Below are positions 22,912 through 36,840 of a DNA stretch of 64,000 nucleotides, one piece after another. The notes beneath the pieces were generated by a model that was not told the DNA's origin, made no database searches, and saw only the letters and a list, made by a program, of their open reading frames with translations. This DNA comes from Xestospongia muta (taxonomy: Eukaryota; Porifera; Demospongiae; Haplosclerida; Petrosiidae). The position numbers and the translations under genes are program-made. How positions within the stretch are numbered: position 1 is the stretch's first letter; every line of letters starts with the position of its first letter. The stretch covers positions 3,973,876 through 4,037,875 of the forward strand of contig OY848918.1 in assembly GCA_963693285.1 (NCBI GenBank). The letters are read 5' to 3'.

Positions 22912-25195
22912 ATATTAATATCTAGTTTTAATATGTGTAATATAATAAATAAATTAAGTGTTGTTTGAATTGAAGATATATTATTAAAAATAGTTAACAT
23001 TCAAAATACTGAATGTTGTTGTTAAACAACTCATTAGGATAAGTACAATATTGATTAATTCAGTATGGATCTTTTGGTTACTGTATAAACATTGACTCAC
23101 ACAACATGGAGAATATAGCTTTCAACTTCTAAAAAGTTATATTACAGCTGGCATCACAATTCCTAATATTAAAATCTAATAATTCCAATATTCTCCATAA
23201 TGAATTTGCCAGTTTACATAACTGCATGCCATAAATAAGTTGCTATGACTATATATTATACTGTGATCAGTGCTATTCATCATTGCACAAACATTGGGTC
23301 TAGTGTCACTGTCATAGGAGGAAAAGACTGTCCTCTCTAAGTGATTCTGGATTAGGTAGTAGTAAATAGTGGACAGTGCTAATGGTGTAGTAACAGCTGT
23401 ATATGTGGCCCAGCAAAATCCTGTTATGATAGTTGATTACTTCAGTCACCTCCTGTTACTACATACTATAGAGTTCATGTAAACAATTTAATTAATATAT
23501 TGAATATATGGTGTCCCCAAGTGTTATCTAAGAATAGTTATAGATATAGTACACTTATTGTACTGTTATTAATTTCTCATGTACTATAACCTTGTTTATA
23601 CTATATAGATACATCTCTTCTAAGATAATCTGATGTTATAAACTTCGATACTGGTAAGAAAATAACAATCATTTTTTCATATACATATGTACATGTTTGA
23701 GAGTTAAATATTACAATAATATTGATCATGTGTCAATGAAACTGTATATTAAATAATGAATCACTGGTTTGTTAAAATAGAATTATTGATTACCAAATGT
23801 TAGTATAGACTTACCTCAGTGTCACCAGAGTTATAGTTATAATATTCATGAGTATCCAATTATATTTATGAGATGAATGTTGATGGAGACTCATCCTTCA
23901 ATATCAATTCTATAAAGCTACATTGGCCAATTGTTTGTCCACAACTAACATTGTTTCTTGGTGTTGTTTTCTCTTTGAACAAATTGGAGTTACTCTTAAG
24001 ATATGAGTATGTACTTGAAAGGTTGAGGTGACTGTTTTCTTCAATTTAAGGATCTCTTCAGATGTAAACATGTATATGGATATAGTGTATTATCACTGAT
24101 AAAAGTAATGTACTAATATTATGTATTCACAACCAGCAACCTACCTACCTAGTATGGCTAGTAGATGTACAAATGGCTACCTTTGCACACATACTCTCTA
24201 GTTTGTGAGGAGGAAGTCCCTCTACAAGAGCCATTGATGTGTCAAACAATTACTTAGTTAATAACAAATGTTTGTGTATTTCTTGTTAGTATTACAATTA
24301 TATTGTTGACTTATAATCTACATACATCATGGTTGTCCTATAGTTAATATCATTAACTAATATATTTACTACATATTATATTATATCACATTGACAATAA
24401 TAATATAACTAGTCAAGTAATGTACATTAATTATTTGTATTACAGTCTTTAACAAATCATACCAACATATCTCATCTTTATAAAGTTAATATCTCTGTTC
24501 ACATAACTATTTGAATTGTTGCTAATATAGCAACATGTCTAGAATGGTATGCTATTAGATTAGGTATGTATTATGACATGAAGTTTACTGAACTAACAAC
24601 ATCATATGTACAAAGGGATGAGTTATACACATAATGTTATTTACTTTAGAATAGTGTACTATTGGATTAGGTGGTATATGTTATGATATGATATAATGAA
24701 CTAGCAACATTGTATACACAGAGGAGTAAGTCAATACACATATCAATTTACATATTATAGTAACATACTGATAGCAGTTAGTAATATAGTATATATTATA
24801 TTAAAAGTTGACATAATAGTTTGTGTATTGTATATTTTTAATTACTAAATTATATGTTTTTATCAATTGTTGTTTGTATGTGTATTATAATTAATAAATT
24901 AAGTATTGTTTAAATTGACTATATTAACAATAATTAACAACATAACATTCACAATAATTAGTAACTTATCATTCTAAATGACCATATAATATAATAACTA
25001 TATATACTACATATCATATGTTGAACATTTGTGTTGATATAAAGGCAGACATTTTGCCAGTAACAGTAAAAGTAGTTAGGTTGTTTTGAGATGTCTTATT
25101 GAGTTCATATTTATATTAATAATATGTAACATAATATATATTGTAATATAACTAATAATAGTTTGTTTATATCCATACAATACAATATCTTGACC

Positions 25196-25248
25196 ACTAT
25201 ACTGACATCCATAACACAGGGTACTATACTGACATCCATAACACAGGG
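25196..25248. repeat. Two-copy 27-bp tandem repeat
   Basis: The unit beginning actatactgacatccataa is present twice, at 25196-25221 and 25223-25248, without differences. Apparent open frames across it read the duplication (CVMDVS twice) and are not taken as genes. Confidence 0.9.
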
Positions 25249-25808
25249 AATAACTTTCATCTTTGTAACATTTATCAGGTGAGAGGCACACCAGTTAGTC
25301 TTTATTAACAATATCATTTCTTATGATTATAGCACAAACTATTTACATTCAATTATCTTAAAGTATTGAAGTCTGTTGATAGAGACATTAATAACTATAT
25401 CAATAGAACTACTATAATATAGTGTGTGTATTATATGTAATATCTGTAATATGTCATTATTTGAATGTAACATATTGTATAATCCAGCTGTAACTTTATT
25501 GCTGTGTTGGTTATTTGATATAACTTGTGATTATCTGTCAGTGTACATAGCTGTGGTACTGCTGCCATGACAACTATAAGGTTATCTTGATACACAGTAC
25601 TGTGACTAGTTGTTTTACTTGATGGAGATGTCCAATGACTTCTTAATGAATACAGTTACTGTTTATGATTTTTCTTTAATAATATTGTCATCAGTATATT
25701 CCTCTGGTCACCCTCGTGCTTGATTTTATAGTTAAAATTTAATTCATTAATTTATCATGATCATAATATAAAATTACATAATGTCAGCTGTATAATGTAC
25801 TTTTAATA

Positions 25809-27643
25809 TTATATCACACCATATGCAGCACATGTGGTCATCTCTAGTTCAGTAGTAGGTAGTGTATTAGTCATCATATCAACATTTTCATATTGAGGTA
25901 TAACTTGATGAGGGACAGTATCTGTTAGTGGATTAACAGGAGATAGTACAGTACCTACAATGTAATAACATATTATACTCAAGTGAGATCATTACTCAAT
26001 ACTATGTATATAAACACGCATACACACACGCACACACACATTGTTATTGGTCAATATTATATCATACCATATGCTGCACATGTGTTCATCTCTAGTTCAG
26101 TAGTATGATGGTAATTAGTAATATTCTCATATTGAGGTATACCAGTCATCACTCGATGTTGTACTGTATCTAGTAGTGACTTATATAAAAGAATATGTAT
26201 ATAAAATGTAGTTAACTGTACATTTTCTCAGTGACTTAGTTCTTCTTATTCTATATATTATTATAAGTACTAGTACAGTACATACCAGTATTAGAACTGA
26301 CACACCCACTAGACTACCAGTAATACTACCTACAATATTAATATAATAATAAAATTATATGTAATATATAAAATTAACTAAACTACCTATTATTAGATCT
26401 TCACAAATATTCTTCACAGTAGTAGTAGTAGTATTAATAGAATGAACTATATAATATAATTGTATACAATAACCATATACTAGTATCACATTTTTGCATA
26501 CATAGTATAAATATGGTTTATAGTAGTAACAATTATACTTACTAATGCTATCAATGATACTAGTAGATATCACAGTAAATGTTCTAGAAGGTTTTATAGA
26601 TATTCTGCCAGTGATACTAATATCAGTTAATATAACAGCTGGATTAGAACATATCTTGTTGCCTTGAGGTAATGTTCCATCACATACATACAATGTCCAA
26701 TTATTACCAGAAGGTATATCACTGAAACATTTAGTAAAGATAAGTTGATTGTTACGAGAGAGATCTTCATTATCAAAAAAAAATCTATGATCACACTGTA
26801 GATGTAGATGTACTTCATTTATTGTACTTCCATTAACAAAGATAAACTGAAGACATAATATATCATTTGATGTATTAGTTATAATTAACTGTTGTAGATC
26901 TTGACTACCTGTTATCAAAGATAGTAATGACATATGTAACACATACAATATACTTACTGGTAATTACTGGAGTAGTTTGAAATATCTGTCTACTCTTATA
27001 TTGTAAGTATACAAATGTATTGAACTTCTCTCTAGGAGGAAGATCAATTACTGATATTATAGTCTTATATCCATTAGAGTCAGTGATAATAGTAACATTA
27101 GTACTGTTATAACAATCAGAAGAGTTCTTTAAATTACAACTCATCACTGTTGTATTCATAATAGGTTGAGTACAGAGTTGAGTGGACTGTAAGAAAGTAA
27201 ATCATGTGACATATTGATAGATCATGTGATCACTTACTGGTGTTATTTCAAAGTGATAAGTCCAGTCAGTCTTGACGATGTATCAAATAATTGTTATAAA
27301 CAACATCAAGTGTTTTGTCTATAAAAGGAAAGTATATGGTAAGACTAGAGTTAAATGATCCTGCTCCATTTGTAACAATACCAAGTTGTATTGTGTCATC
27401 GTTAGTAGAACTTGTTTTATTGACAAGCCAACTAATACTCACACCAGTGTGATCCACTGAACATTGTAATGTGCTAGTTGATAGACTACAATATTAGGAG
27501 ATGGAGTAAATATGAACTGAACAGCTATATAATAAAACTAAATAAAATAGTACATTAGTTATAAATATAATCATACCTGTACATTTTAATATAATAGATA
27601 CTAACAATATCAGTAGTAGCCATGTTTTCTTCACTAGATCCAT
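25809..27643 (-). pseudogene. Receptor pseudogene: Ig domain and FN3 lost by deletion
   Basis: Exons left, in transcript order: signal 27577-27643, 5' two thirds of the Ig exon (to 27534), exon 4 27238-27318, exon 5 26958-27186, exon 6 26543-26908, exon 7 26387-26446, TM 26222-26329, proximal tail 26057-26169, distal tail 25809-25954. A deletion joins the Ig exon at SSLTI directly to the intron before exon 4, removing the rest of Ig and all of FN3. Exon 4 also has an in-frame TGA and an extra base. Downstream everything is open, with both alternative tails (PQYENI/CAAYGMI and PQYENV/CAAYGVI). The ectodomain is the CLQF...VHLHLQCDH type seen at 30251. Confidence 0.8.
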
Positions 27644-27808
27644 ATTGAGTTTATCATTACATCATTATTATATCACTACAAATACACTGATAATACACTA
27701 TATGACATATCAATATATATTTTAGATAATTTGAATAAATCTGTTTTGTTGTAAATAAAATATATTAGTTAAACTTGTCCATTAAGATATTGTCAAATTG
27801 AACAACAC

Positions 27809-27814
27809 TTTATT
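27809..27814 (-). terminator. Candidate poly(A) signal for the gene at 30251
   Basis: AATAAA on the minus strand about 60 bases after the stop at 27873, at the same place as in the class II gene at 22532. Confidence 0.45.
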
Positions 27815-27872
27815 AACATATTAAAAAAACACACACACAGGAAAAGAGAGAGAGTACACTGTAGTTAGTTAG

Positions 27873-30251
27873 TTATTGTCTAATAATAACACCATATGCA
27901 TCACACTCCTTCATTGTCATCATGTCAGTGATAACCTCTCTCTGTTTAGTTCCTACAATAATATATCAATGAAATATTTATTATTTAAGATCTTATAATG
28001 ATATTTATACTTTAATGCAAAATTTAAATTAAAGCCAGACCCTAACCAATCAATCTTAGACCCTACATGTATTAATTTCACATTGAAGTATGTTAGTTAC
28101 AATATTATCACAAATATTATATTATTCTTAATTTTAACTCACTGTTGATATATCTTCTATAACATATAATAACTGTAATAATGTTAACTAATAATGATAT
28201 TACCATGACAACAGCTGATATAGTAAACAAAGTCACTACATGTTGTAGATGATGATGATAACAGATAATATCACATAAGATATATATCACTTACCACTAA
28301 TAGTAAACTCATTATTATAATATTGTGATATATCAGTAGATATGGTAGTAATAGATATAACTAGAGATAAGTATATTAATTGTTTGATAAATTTAAACAA
28401 TGATATAGTTATATACACATACAGAGCTAACCCCTCCTCCCAGAGATGTATACAAGATATAATATATTAACAATAGTACATTATATAATGGAGGTTATTA
28501 CCTGTTATAGTAGATACTTCACTAATACTACTAGTAGATATCACAGTAGAAGTTCCAGAGGGTTCTATATGTACTTTGACTGTGATAGTAACATCTGTTA
28601 ATATAACAGCTGGATTAGAACATGTATCACTGACATTAGGTAGGGCTCCATCATATGCATATAATATCCAATTATTACCAGGAGGTATATCACTGAAACA
28701 TTTAGTAAAGATAAGGTGATTGTTATACAAGAGGTCTACAATAAAATGATAGCCAGCCACAATCAGATTATAATGTTTATCTCCATTTCTCATATCTAGA
28801 TGTAGTTCAGTTATCTGTCTGCCATGAACAAGTTTAAATTGAAGACACAGGACATCATCTGAAGTATTCCAAACAGTGATACCTTGTAGATCATGAGTAC
28901 CTTTAAACAAACTATAAATAATATATACAAACACATACAATATACTTACTGGTAACTACTGGAGTAGTTTGAAATATCTGTCCACTCTCATATTGTAAGT
29001 ATATAAATGTATTGAACTTCTCTCTAGGAGGAAGATCAATTACTGATATTATAGTCTTATATCCATTAGAGTCAGTGATAATAGTAACATTAGTACTGTT
29101 ATAACAATTAGAAGAGTTCTTTAAGTTACAACTCATCACTGTTGTATTCATAATAAGTTGAGCACAGAGTTGAGTGGACTATATGAGAATTAATATGTCA
29201 TGTGACATATCAACAGATCACATTATCATTTACTTGTATTTTAAAATGAAAGGTCCAGTGATTGTTTAGTCGATAAGTCACATGGTCACTATAGAAGGTA
29301 TTGAGCATCTGATCTATGAAAAGAAACATTACTATTAATTAATAAATCAATGAAAAATAGACAATACTTGCCAAATTGGTATTGAATGTGAACTATGTTA
29401 AATGGACTTATAGATCTACTTGTATAACAATAAATAACCAAACTAGTTTTAGGATTACTGGGTATATGATTTGTGCCAGCAGGCAATAGTTGTGTCATTT
29501 GTGGAATTACAAAATAATTAGTTATTATACCTGTTTTATACATTGTAGTAATACTGTTCCATATTCCAGTCCCTGCTCCATTGATTGTAGTAATATTAAG
29601 TCTATATTCTCCATCAGTTAGGTCAATAAGACAATAAGTGTAGTTAGTAGTATAGATTACTTCTGATGATATCACTTCTTCTCCTACACTTAATGTCACT
29701 TGATACCACACACTTAACTGTCCTAATGTGAATGGAGGAGACCAGGAGAAGACAATATAACAATAATCTAACTGATGTCCTTGGAGATTAGAGACAGTTC
29801 CAGGAGAACCTGACCAATGACAGTACATTAATTTATTAGTAATATAAGTTATCTTTATCTCTTACCTTGTCAATATACATAGGAATAGTCTGATATTCCT
29901 TTGAATACATTATTCAAACGAGCTATACATGATACACCAGTACCATTGTTACCACTTGTTACAATGAAGGTTGTTGTAATCTTTATACCACCATCAGGTA
30001 GATTAGTTTGTTTCAATATAGAATCTATAGATCCGCTATAGTCAAATGTTAGAGTATATCCAGTTAAGTTAGTAGCACACTCAAATGTCACATTATTACT
30101 GAGGTAGACATATTGTGTCTCTGGTACAATAGTGAAGATACCTATAAAATAATGTCAGTGTTAACATAATACTTATATTGTACTTACTGGTAACACAAGG
30201 TATAATATACCAGCTGTAAGTTAATAGTAGGATCAGTAGACCTATCATCAT
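27873..30251 (-). CDS. Class II-tail receptor with divergent Ig and FN3, one nonsense codon
   Basis: Exons in transcript order: 30188-30251, 29866-30141, 29531-29809, 29234-29313, 28950-29178, 28502-28900, 28295-28426, 28143-28235, 27873-27952. All junctions fit (544 codons). The signal peptide MMIGLLILLLTYSW is unlike the others. The Ig exon (TFECATNLTG, VSCIARLNN) and FN3 exon (FSWSPPFTLGQ, NGAGTGIWN) are strongly diverged. The membrane-proximal domain has CLQFKLVHG and CFSDIPPGNNWILYAYD. TM and tail are class II (ECDAYGVIIRQ). A single TGA sits at codon 112 (29870-29872), one codon before the end of the Ig exon. It may be a CGA to TGA change. As it stands the product is a 111-aa secreted Ig domain, or the gene is a very young pseudogene. 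Confidence 0.75.
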
Positions 30252-30913
30252 ATCACCTCTATATAGTAACCACACCCATCTAATATAAGGTACATTAATG
30301 ATTGTTGACATAACTACATGTTTTATATATGCACATTAGTAAATGATAAACAATAACTTAAATATATTGTTATATATTGTTGTAATATTTTATGACATCA
30401 TGCAGCAATGTGTTCATCTCTAGTAGTTCAGTAATAGGTACTATATATTATATTTACTAACTTATATGACCTGTTTTTATTAAATATTATTAATATGTGT
30501 AATATAATTGATAAATTAAGTGTTGTATGAACTGAATATATATTATAAATAGTTAACAAATTAATAATCAAAATAACCATATGTTGAACTGGATTGATGT
30601 AAAGGTCAAAACCCAAACAATTATATGATTAGCCAAAGTAATTTGAGATAACTGTTTATATAACTTTATTGAGTTCATATTTTATAATATATATTATTTA
30701 TAAAAATTATGTGCTAATAATTTAAAGTAACACATCTGTTCCTGTTTACTTAAATATTGAAGTTGTTGACTCTGTAATTTGGGTTGGTTTAGCTCAAGAA
30801 TTTTGAATTTTCAAGTTTTTATAGACCAAAGATCAACCTTCAGTTAGTGAATGAAGAAGTAAATATAACACATTTTATGATGTTTATATATTATATTAAC
30901 TAGATTTTATCTA
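30252..30913. other. Intergenic region with a tail-exon trace
   Basis: 30385-30440 is a badly decayed tail exon end (minus strand). 30445-30545 is a copy of the dispersed upstream repeat. Nothing else is recognised. Confidence 0.5.
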
Positions 30914-30971
30914 ATGGTAGGACCACTCATACTAATTTTCTTTGTTATAATGTTGTTCTCCAATATCATAG
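30914..30971 (+). pseudogene. Orphan receptor signal-peptide exon
   Basis: It encodes MVGPLILIFFVIMLFSNIIG with an intact donor in phase 1, like the first exon at 11965. The next plus-strand receptor sequence is an FN3 trace at 31440-31555, and no Ig exon lies between. Confidence 0.65.
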
Positions 30972-31140
30972 GTATGTAAAGGTAATGTAGTAATGTATTT
31001 TATAATTCTATAATATTTTAATTTCTTAAATTTCTGTAGTTTTGAGATAATTGTTTTTGATATTGAAGTTAATTTGAAATTAATTCTATAGTAGGCTGGT
31101 TTTATTAAGTTTACTATTTATAGTGACACTTCAAATATAT

Positions 31141-31240
31141 TTTATCACACCATATGCAGCACATGTGTTCATCTCTAGTTCAGTAGTAGGTAGTGTATTA
31201 GTGATCATATCAACATTCTCATATTGAGGTATAACTAGAT
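31141..31240 (-). pseudogene. Truncated orphan tail exon
   Basis: It codes for PQYENV through CAAYGVIK, but both ends are lost: no acceptor region, and the normal stop codon is replaced. Confidence 0.7.
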
Positions 31241-31439
31241 CTGACATGGTAAGTAATACCTGACATAAAATCTAGGTGGTTTTAAAGGGACATATATTGG
31301 CTTAATGATTATATTTGAAGGTCTCATTTGTTTTTCTATTATTATAGTTTTAATTTGTTTGTTACTGTAATTGTTATTGAAGAAGATACTAAAGTACATT
31401 ATGTTCCTTTACAATTACTACCTAACTATTATGTGTATA

Positions 31440-31555
31440 GTAGAAATGTTTGTAGTAATAACTTAACCTATGGACTAATGGAGAATATAGACTAACTTGA
31501 TATTACTACAATCAATGGAGGAAGGACTGGAATATGGAACAGTAACACAACATTC
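31440..31555 (+). pseudogene. FN3 exon trace of the 30251 type
   Basis: It reads GEYRLNITT-like and GGRTGIWNSN-like residues, matching the FN3 exon of the gene at 30251, with frame breaks. Confidence 0.55.
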
Positions 31556-32103
31556 TGAATATTAGGATGTTAATAAAGTTCACATCATTTGTCTCATGAT
31601 TTATTAAATACTTACAAAGTATTTGAGGTAAGCAAGAACTGTTAAAACTTAGAATGACTTGTAAGTACTAAATATGATATTAGTTAACAAAGATAAATTA
31701 TCAATATATCTTATATAATTTGAATAAATCAGTTTTGTTTATTTTAATATAACATATTTACAATGTTGTTCTTATGTGAAATATATTAGTTAAACTTGTC
31801 CATTAAGTTACTGTCAAATTGAACAACACTTTATTAACATATTATAAGCACACACACACACAGGAAGAGAGAGAGTACACTGTAGTTAGTTAGTTATTGT
31901 CTTATAATAACACCATACACAACACACTCCATTATTTTAAGATTGTAGAATGATATTTTACACTCGAATATAAAGTTGATTTTAAAACCAGAACCCTAAC
32001 CTATAAACTTTGTACCCTACATGTATTAATTTCACATTAAAGTATGTTAGTTACAGTATTATCTTAAATATTATATTACTCTTAATTTTAACTCATTGCT
32101 AAC

Positions 32104-32780
32104 ATATCTTCACTAACATTGGAGTCTACCAACTACCACATTACCAATGTTTAGTGAATCATGCTGGTGTGAGTATTACTTGGTTTGTTAATGGAACAGT
32201 TTCTACTAGCAATGCCATTATTCAACTTGGTATTCTTACAAATGGAGATTGATCACAACAGTCTAATCTTACCATACCTGGATATCCTTAATAAAACAAT
32301 ACAGTAGTGAGATGTAATGCTGCATTTGAGGATGAATATAATTATATCAACTTGGGAAAATCTACTCTGAGAATACAAGGTAACACACTCTCTGATATAT
32401 GTCATTATATCTCCTCTCATTAGGTGAACTAGCTGCTGTCAGTAACTTGATATGTCATGTACAAAGTCAGTATATAAACTGTTCTTGGTCTCCTCCCTTC
32501 TCTCTGGTATCCATACCTGGTTATATCATCAATGTTACTTATGGAGAAAAACTAGTTACACAGAACTCTACATCTTATACAACATGGCAGTATTGTCCAA
32601 GTCAATTTGGTACATATACAATTAGTGTAGCTGGTAATAACTCAGCTGGAGAAGGAGAGATAAGTACTAGAAGGTAAATGATGTAGACATTTTAATTTGT
32701 TAACTACTTGATACTAATAGATACAATTACTAACTAAATTACTATCATGGCACTTATTTGGTCAACTATATTGTGGAGGT
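32104..32780 (+). pseudogene. Receptor pseudogene: Ig, FN3 and exon 4 remains
   Basis: The Ig exon (32115-32380) has stops where other copies read GSQQ and PQYNN (tga and taa taa). The FN3 exon (32425-32675) is open (CHVQSQYINCSWSPPFS) but ends in ARR rather than the normal TTS...PEG. A piece of exon 4 (LIWSTILWR-like) lies at 32750-32778. There is no signal exon, TM or tail. Confidence 0.75.
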
Positions 32781-33435
32781 ACAATGACTTCTCTTATATA
32801 AATGTGACTAAGAGACATCCATATTCCTGGGACATATTGTTAATGATATTGAGGTTACCAGTTGTAAAAGAAGCTGAACTTGCTAACGAACTAATTCAGT
32901 TACTACAGTAACTTAACCTTAACTCTGTGTGCGTGTATATAATTATTGCTCTATTATCATTCACTAATTACAGTCATACACCTTTGTATTATTTTCTTAA
33001 CTTAGTGAAAATGTATTTCATGACAGTGATGAATGTAATTTTATTTGCCACATTATACTGCTTTATTAGGCTCTAAATCATTTACTTCAATAGTTTTAGT
33101 AGTTGAAGATTATATCCAATTTTAAGTATAGAAAATCCTGAATCTAACTAAAATGCATCTGACAATCACAGTTTTATAATTTTTTGATGGATTATGAGGT
33201 GGAAACCAAATCTCTAGTTGTTAAAATATAAACAATAACTTTAGACATTAATTGATATATGATAAATGGAATTACACAGGGAGGGTTGGTTATGGCTGAA
33301 ACTGCAACTGGAAAATAGAAAATATCTATTAATTTACAACACATTCAGTGCTAAGATACCATCTTGAAAGTAACAACAATTTGAGTTCAATAACTCCACA
33401 CAAACAAAGATACATGCACTATTATTAACCAATGT

Positions 33436-33525
33436 TCAATCACACCATATGCAGCACATGTATTCATCTCTAGTTCGGTAGTAGGTAATGTATTAGTGAT
33501 CATATCAACATTCTCATATTGAGTA
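33436..33525 (-). pseudogene. Truncated orphan tail exon
   Basis: It keeps YENVDMITNTLPTTELEMNTC and the AAYGVI code but loses its stop (gtg att gaa) and the 5' third of the exon. Confidence 0.65.
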
Positions 33526-34318
33526 ATATAGTATATATTATATTAAAAGTTGACATAATAGTTTGTGTCATGTAATAGTTTATATAGTAGCGTAATAGTT
33601 AATGATATGATAGATATTTTTATTCACTTTGTCTTGTTATTAAATCGTATGGTCAGTTTTAAATCATTGTTATTTATTTAATATAATTTGTGTGATGTTA
33701 GTAAAATTGACTTCAAGTAAGTAAGTGATGTTTGAGTTGAATATACATTATTGATAGTTTATATCTCATTAACTTTTAGGTAAACAAGAGACACATTATT
33801 CATTTCATTTCAAACATTATGTTACAGAGTAAGTTGACTCTGTATTTCTAATATGTTATATACAAACAATAAAAAAATAAAATAATGATATTTTAAAAAC
33901 ATTACATATAATACACACACTATATTATAGTAGTTCAACCTATATAGTATATTATAGTGTATCAAGATAACCTTGTAGTTGTCATGGCAACAGTGCCAAC
34001 AGTATGTACACTGACAGATTTGTTGTTAATGACCAGCTTATCACAAGTTATATCAAAATTGCCAGCACAACAATAAAGTTACAGCTGGATTATACAATAT
34101 GTTACATTCAAATACTGACATATTACAGATACTACATATAATACACACACGCTATATTATAGTAGTTCTATTGATATAGTTATTGATGTCTCTATCAACA
34201 AACTTCAATACTTTAAGTTAATTGGATGTAAATAGCTCATATCCCTAATCATAAGAAATTAGTACTAGCTAGTGTTAATATAATATATTGTGATAAGAGA
34301 TCTTCCTTATCAAAAAGA

Positions 34319-34765
34319 TAAAGTCACAGTAGATGATTTAGAAGGTTCTATAGATACTCTACCAGTGATAGTAATATCAGTTAATATAACAGCTTGATTA
34401 GAACAAGTATCACTGACATTAAGTAGGACTCCATCACATACATATAATGTCCAATTATTACCAGGAGGTATATCATTAAAACATTTAGTAAATATAGATT
34501 GATTGTTCCGAGAGAGATCTTCATTATCAAAAAGATGAAGTCTATGATCACACTGTAGATGTAGATGTACTTCATTTATTGTACTTCCATTAACAAAGAC
34601 AAACTGAAGGCATAATATATCATTTGATGTATTGGTTGTAATTAACTGCTGTAGATCATGATTACCTGTTATCAAAGATAGTAATGACATATATAACACA
34701 TACAATATACTTACTGGTAACTACTGGAGTAGTTTGAAATATCTGTCTACTCTCATACTCCAAGA
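34319..34765 (-). pseudogene. Receptor fragment: exon 6 and end of exon 5
   Basis: Exon 6 (34319-34675) encodes HDLQQLITTNTSND, CLQFVFVNG, CFNDIPPGNNWTLYVCDG, like the pseudogene at 25809-27643. Only the last 50 bases of exon 5 remain (34715-34765). Both ends run into unrelated sequence. Part of exon 6 (GEIFIIKKMKS-like bases) is duplicated at its 3' end near 34297-34320. Confidence 0.7.
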
Positions 34766-35439
34766 ATGTACATGTAATATTAGATCATGATTACCTGTTA
34801 TCAAAGAGTTGAATGCACTATAAGAGAGTAAGTCATGTGGTGTATCAATCAATCATGTGATCACGTACTGGTAATTTTAAGTAATAGGTACGTCCATGTA
34901 TTATTCTGATAATAAGTTATGTGAATAAGATAGTAGATATTGACAATAGGATCTGTGAAAAAGTTTTATTTTCCTCCTGATATCACTTACTAGTACATTA
35001 CCACTTACAAGCTATACACACGAATGCAACATCATTCATTCATCTTCATACATATTATATATACCAATTATGACATTGTCTTTTACTACAACTTAAAAAT
35101 GTCTTATTGCAATCACATGTAGTGTCAGAATAATAACACAAAAAGTACAAAAAGTGATATTATAAATTATCCTGTTTAGTTATTTGAACATGAGTCTAGA
35201 AATGTTAACATTATTAATATATATCACTGACCTTATGTTCATGTAAATACCATTTATTTACATATTAGTTGTTAGTCTATTAAATTTTACAGTGATATAA
35301 CTAAAATTTATTTATTTAGACAATTCTATAGTAAATAACAAATCCACTACAGTTGTAGTATTGGTGAGCTCTCTCATCCTATGAATGTACTAATGAAATT
35401 AATGAGCAAACCTATTTCAATATAGTTGGTGATGTATTT

Positions 35440-36690
35440 ATTGATGCTATAAAGGTCAAGTTATTTGTGAATGTTTTTCTCGTGAATTACATTAATGTGT
35501 GGGATAGTTCTTAAAAACTAAATTCATTATTATTGTTAATTTCCTGCACTGCCATTAGCAGTGCACCTGCCATGTAGCATACACATGTATTATATCTTAT
35601 TTGATCAACAAACACACAAACATTCACACACCATCATAATTATTAGTTTTGAGAGCAAAAGGTATGACATGGATTTAAAGTCTTAGATAAATCAAACTTA
35701 ACTAATGGATTGATTATTGATAATTGGTGAAGTTTTTCTTTCTCATCCACATGATATTATTGGTCAATATTATATCATACCATATGCTGCACATGTGTTC
35801 ATCTCTAGTTCAGTAGTATGATGGTAATTAGTAATATTCTCATATTGAGGTATACCAGTCATCACTTGATGTTGTACAGTATCTAGTAGTGACTTATATA
35901 AGAGAGTGTGTATATAGAATGTAGTTAACTGTACCTTGTCTCAGTGACTTAGTTCTTCTTATCCTATATATCATTATAAGTACTAGTACAGTACATACCA
36001 GTATTAGAACTGACACACCCACTAGACTACCTTTAATATGGCATATACATGTAAATAATCAGCATTTGGTTGTTTTAAGCAAAAAAACACAATTTTATGT
36101 CCATATAATTGCATAAAAATTGATTTGAGCACCTTACCTCCTAATATACCAGCAGCTGTTACAAACCATCATTGTTGACTTGTGTATCGTTTATATAACA
36201 TACATAGAGATATAATAATGATAACAAATGTACTAATGATTATAAACTGGTCAAATGATCACATGTTCCTTGAGTATCCATAACCATGGAAACAGAAAAT
36301 ACAGGACAAGTCACTTTAAGAGATGAATAAGTTGGTTCCAATCCAGCAATAAAGATATTAGTAGATGATATTGCCCAGTCATCTGATAATATATCCTCCT
36401 CTTCAATATTACATATATATACATATTATATATACTAGTAGGTATGTAGTATGTACGTCCAATTACTGAACTACTACATACTGGAGAACACAATATAATT
36501 TCAATATAATTGCTTACACATTGTGTTTATTGATGCTATATAATTATGTTCAAGTTACATGTGAATGTTTTTCTCATGAATTTTATTAATGTTTGAGAGT
36601 GATATTCCCAGTAATCTTTAGCTAAATTCATAATCATTGTTAATTTCTTGTACTCCCAATAGCAATGGCACCTGCCATGTAGCATACTAA
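35440..36690. repeat. Direct repeat pair flanking a receptor pseudogene
   Basis: About 150 bases at 35440-35590 (from tgatgctata to ccatgtagcatac) recur at 36527-36690 with modest divergence. They bracket the receptor pseudogene at 35770-36493, so the pseudogene may have been inserted into, or duplicated with, this flanking sequence. Confidence 0.75.
35770..36493 (-). pseudogene. Receptor pseudogene: part of exon 6 to tail
   Basis: In transcript order: exon 6 from CSPVCSSSVIG (truncated at 36493), exon 7 (about 36136-36190), TM 35935-36030, proximal tail 35770-35882 (PQYENI, CAAYGMI). Exon 6 has a frameshift after YNMYIYVI and its donor is changed (acca|gttt). There is no distal tail. TM and tail are open. 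Confidence 0.75.
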
Positions 36691-36692
36691 TT

Positions 36693-36840
36693 GGAAACAC
36701 CATTAAAAGCAAATTGATGACTTATCACATTAGCTTCACCAAAAGAACTATCATCACAAATGTTACCTCAAGTACTAAGATAGTAAATCTCAACTATACC
36801 AGAACTATAAGATTGAATTACTGAGTCAAATTTTAACATG
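36693..36840 (-). pseudogene. SRCR domain fragment
   Basis: It matches the first half of SRCR domain 1 of the adjacent gene (38561-38710): [29 protein letters not shown]-like residues, with losses at the tryptophan and cysteine positions. Confidence 0.65.

Larger units (their letters stand above)
22533..25808. other. Intergenic region with repeats and no gene
   Basis: It holds the dispersed upstream repeat (22560-22745, 24745-24915), an AT dinucleotide run (22861-22908) and a 26-base unit repeated twice (25196-25221, 25223-25248). One stretch (23130-23290) is shared with 48480-48620 and in part with 25500-25620, and 25330-25500 matches 33900-34240 in inverted order. No spliced frame or domain is seen. 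Confidence 0.6.

Noticed and set aside
26422..26542. Long open frame joining exon 6 to exon 7 in the pseudogene at 25809-27643
   Set aside because: The stretch begins with GTAAGT and ends at ATATAG followed by the exon 7 match; it is an intron that happens to be open.
29330..29520. Open continuation of the FN3 exon of the gene at 30251
   Set aside because: A good donor (acag|gtataat) ends the exon at 29531, and the next exon fits in phase from 29313. Acceptors inside the stretch give the wrong phase or stops, so it is intron.
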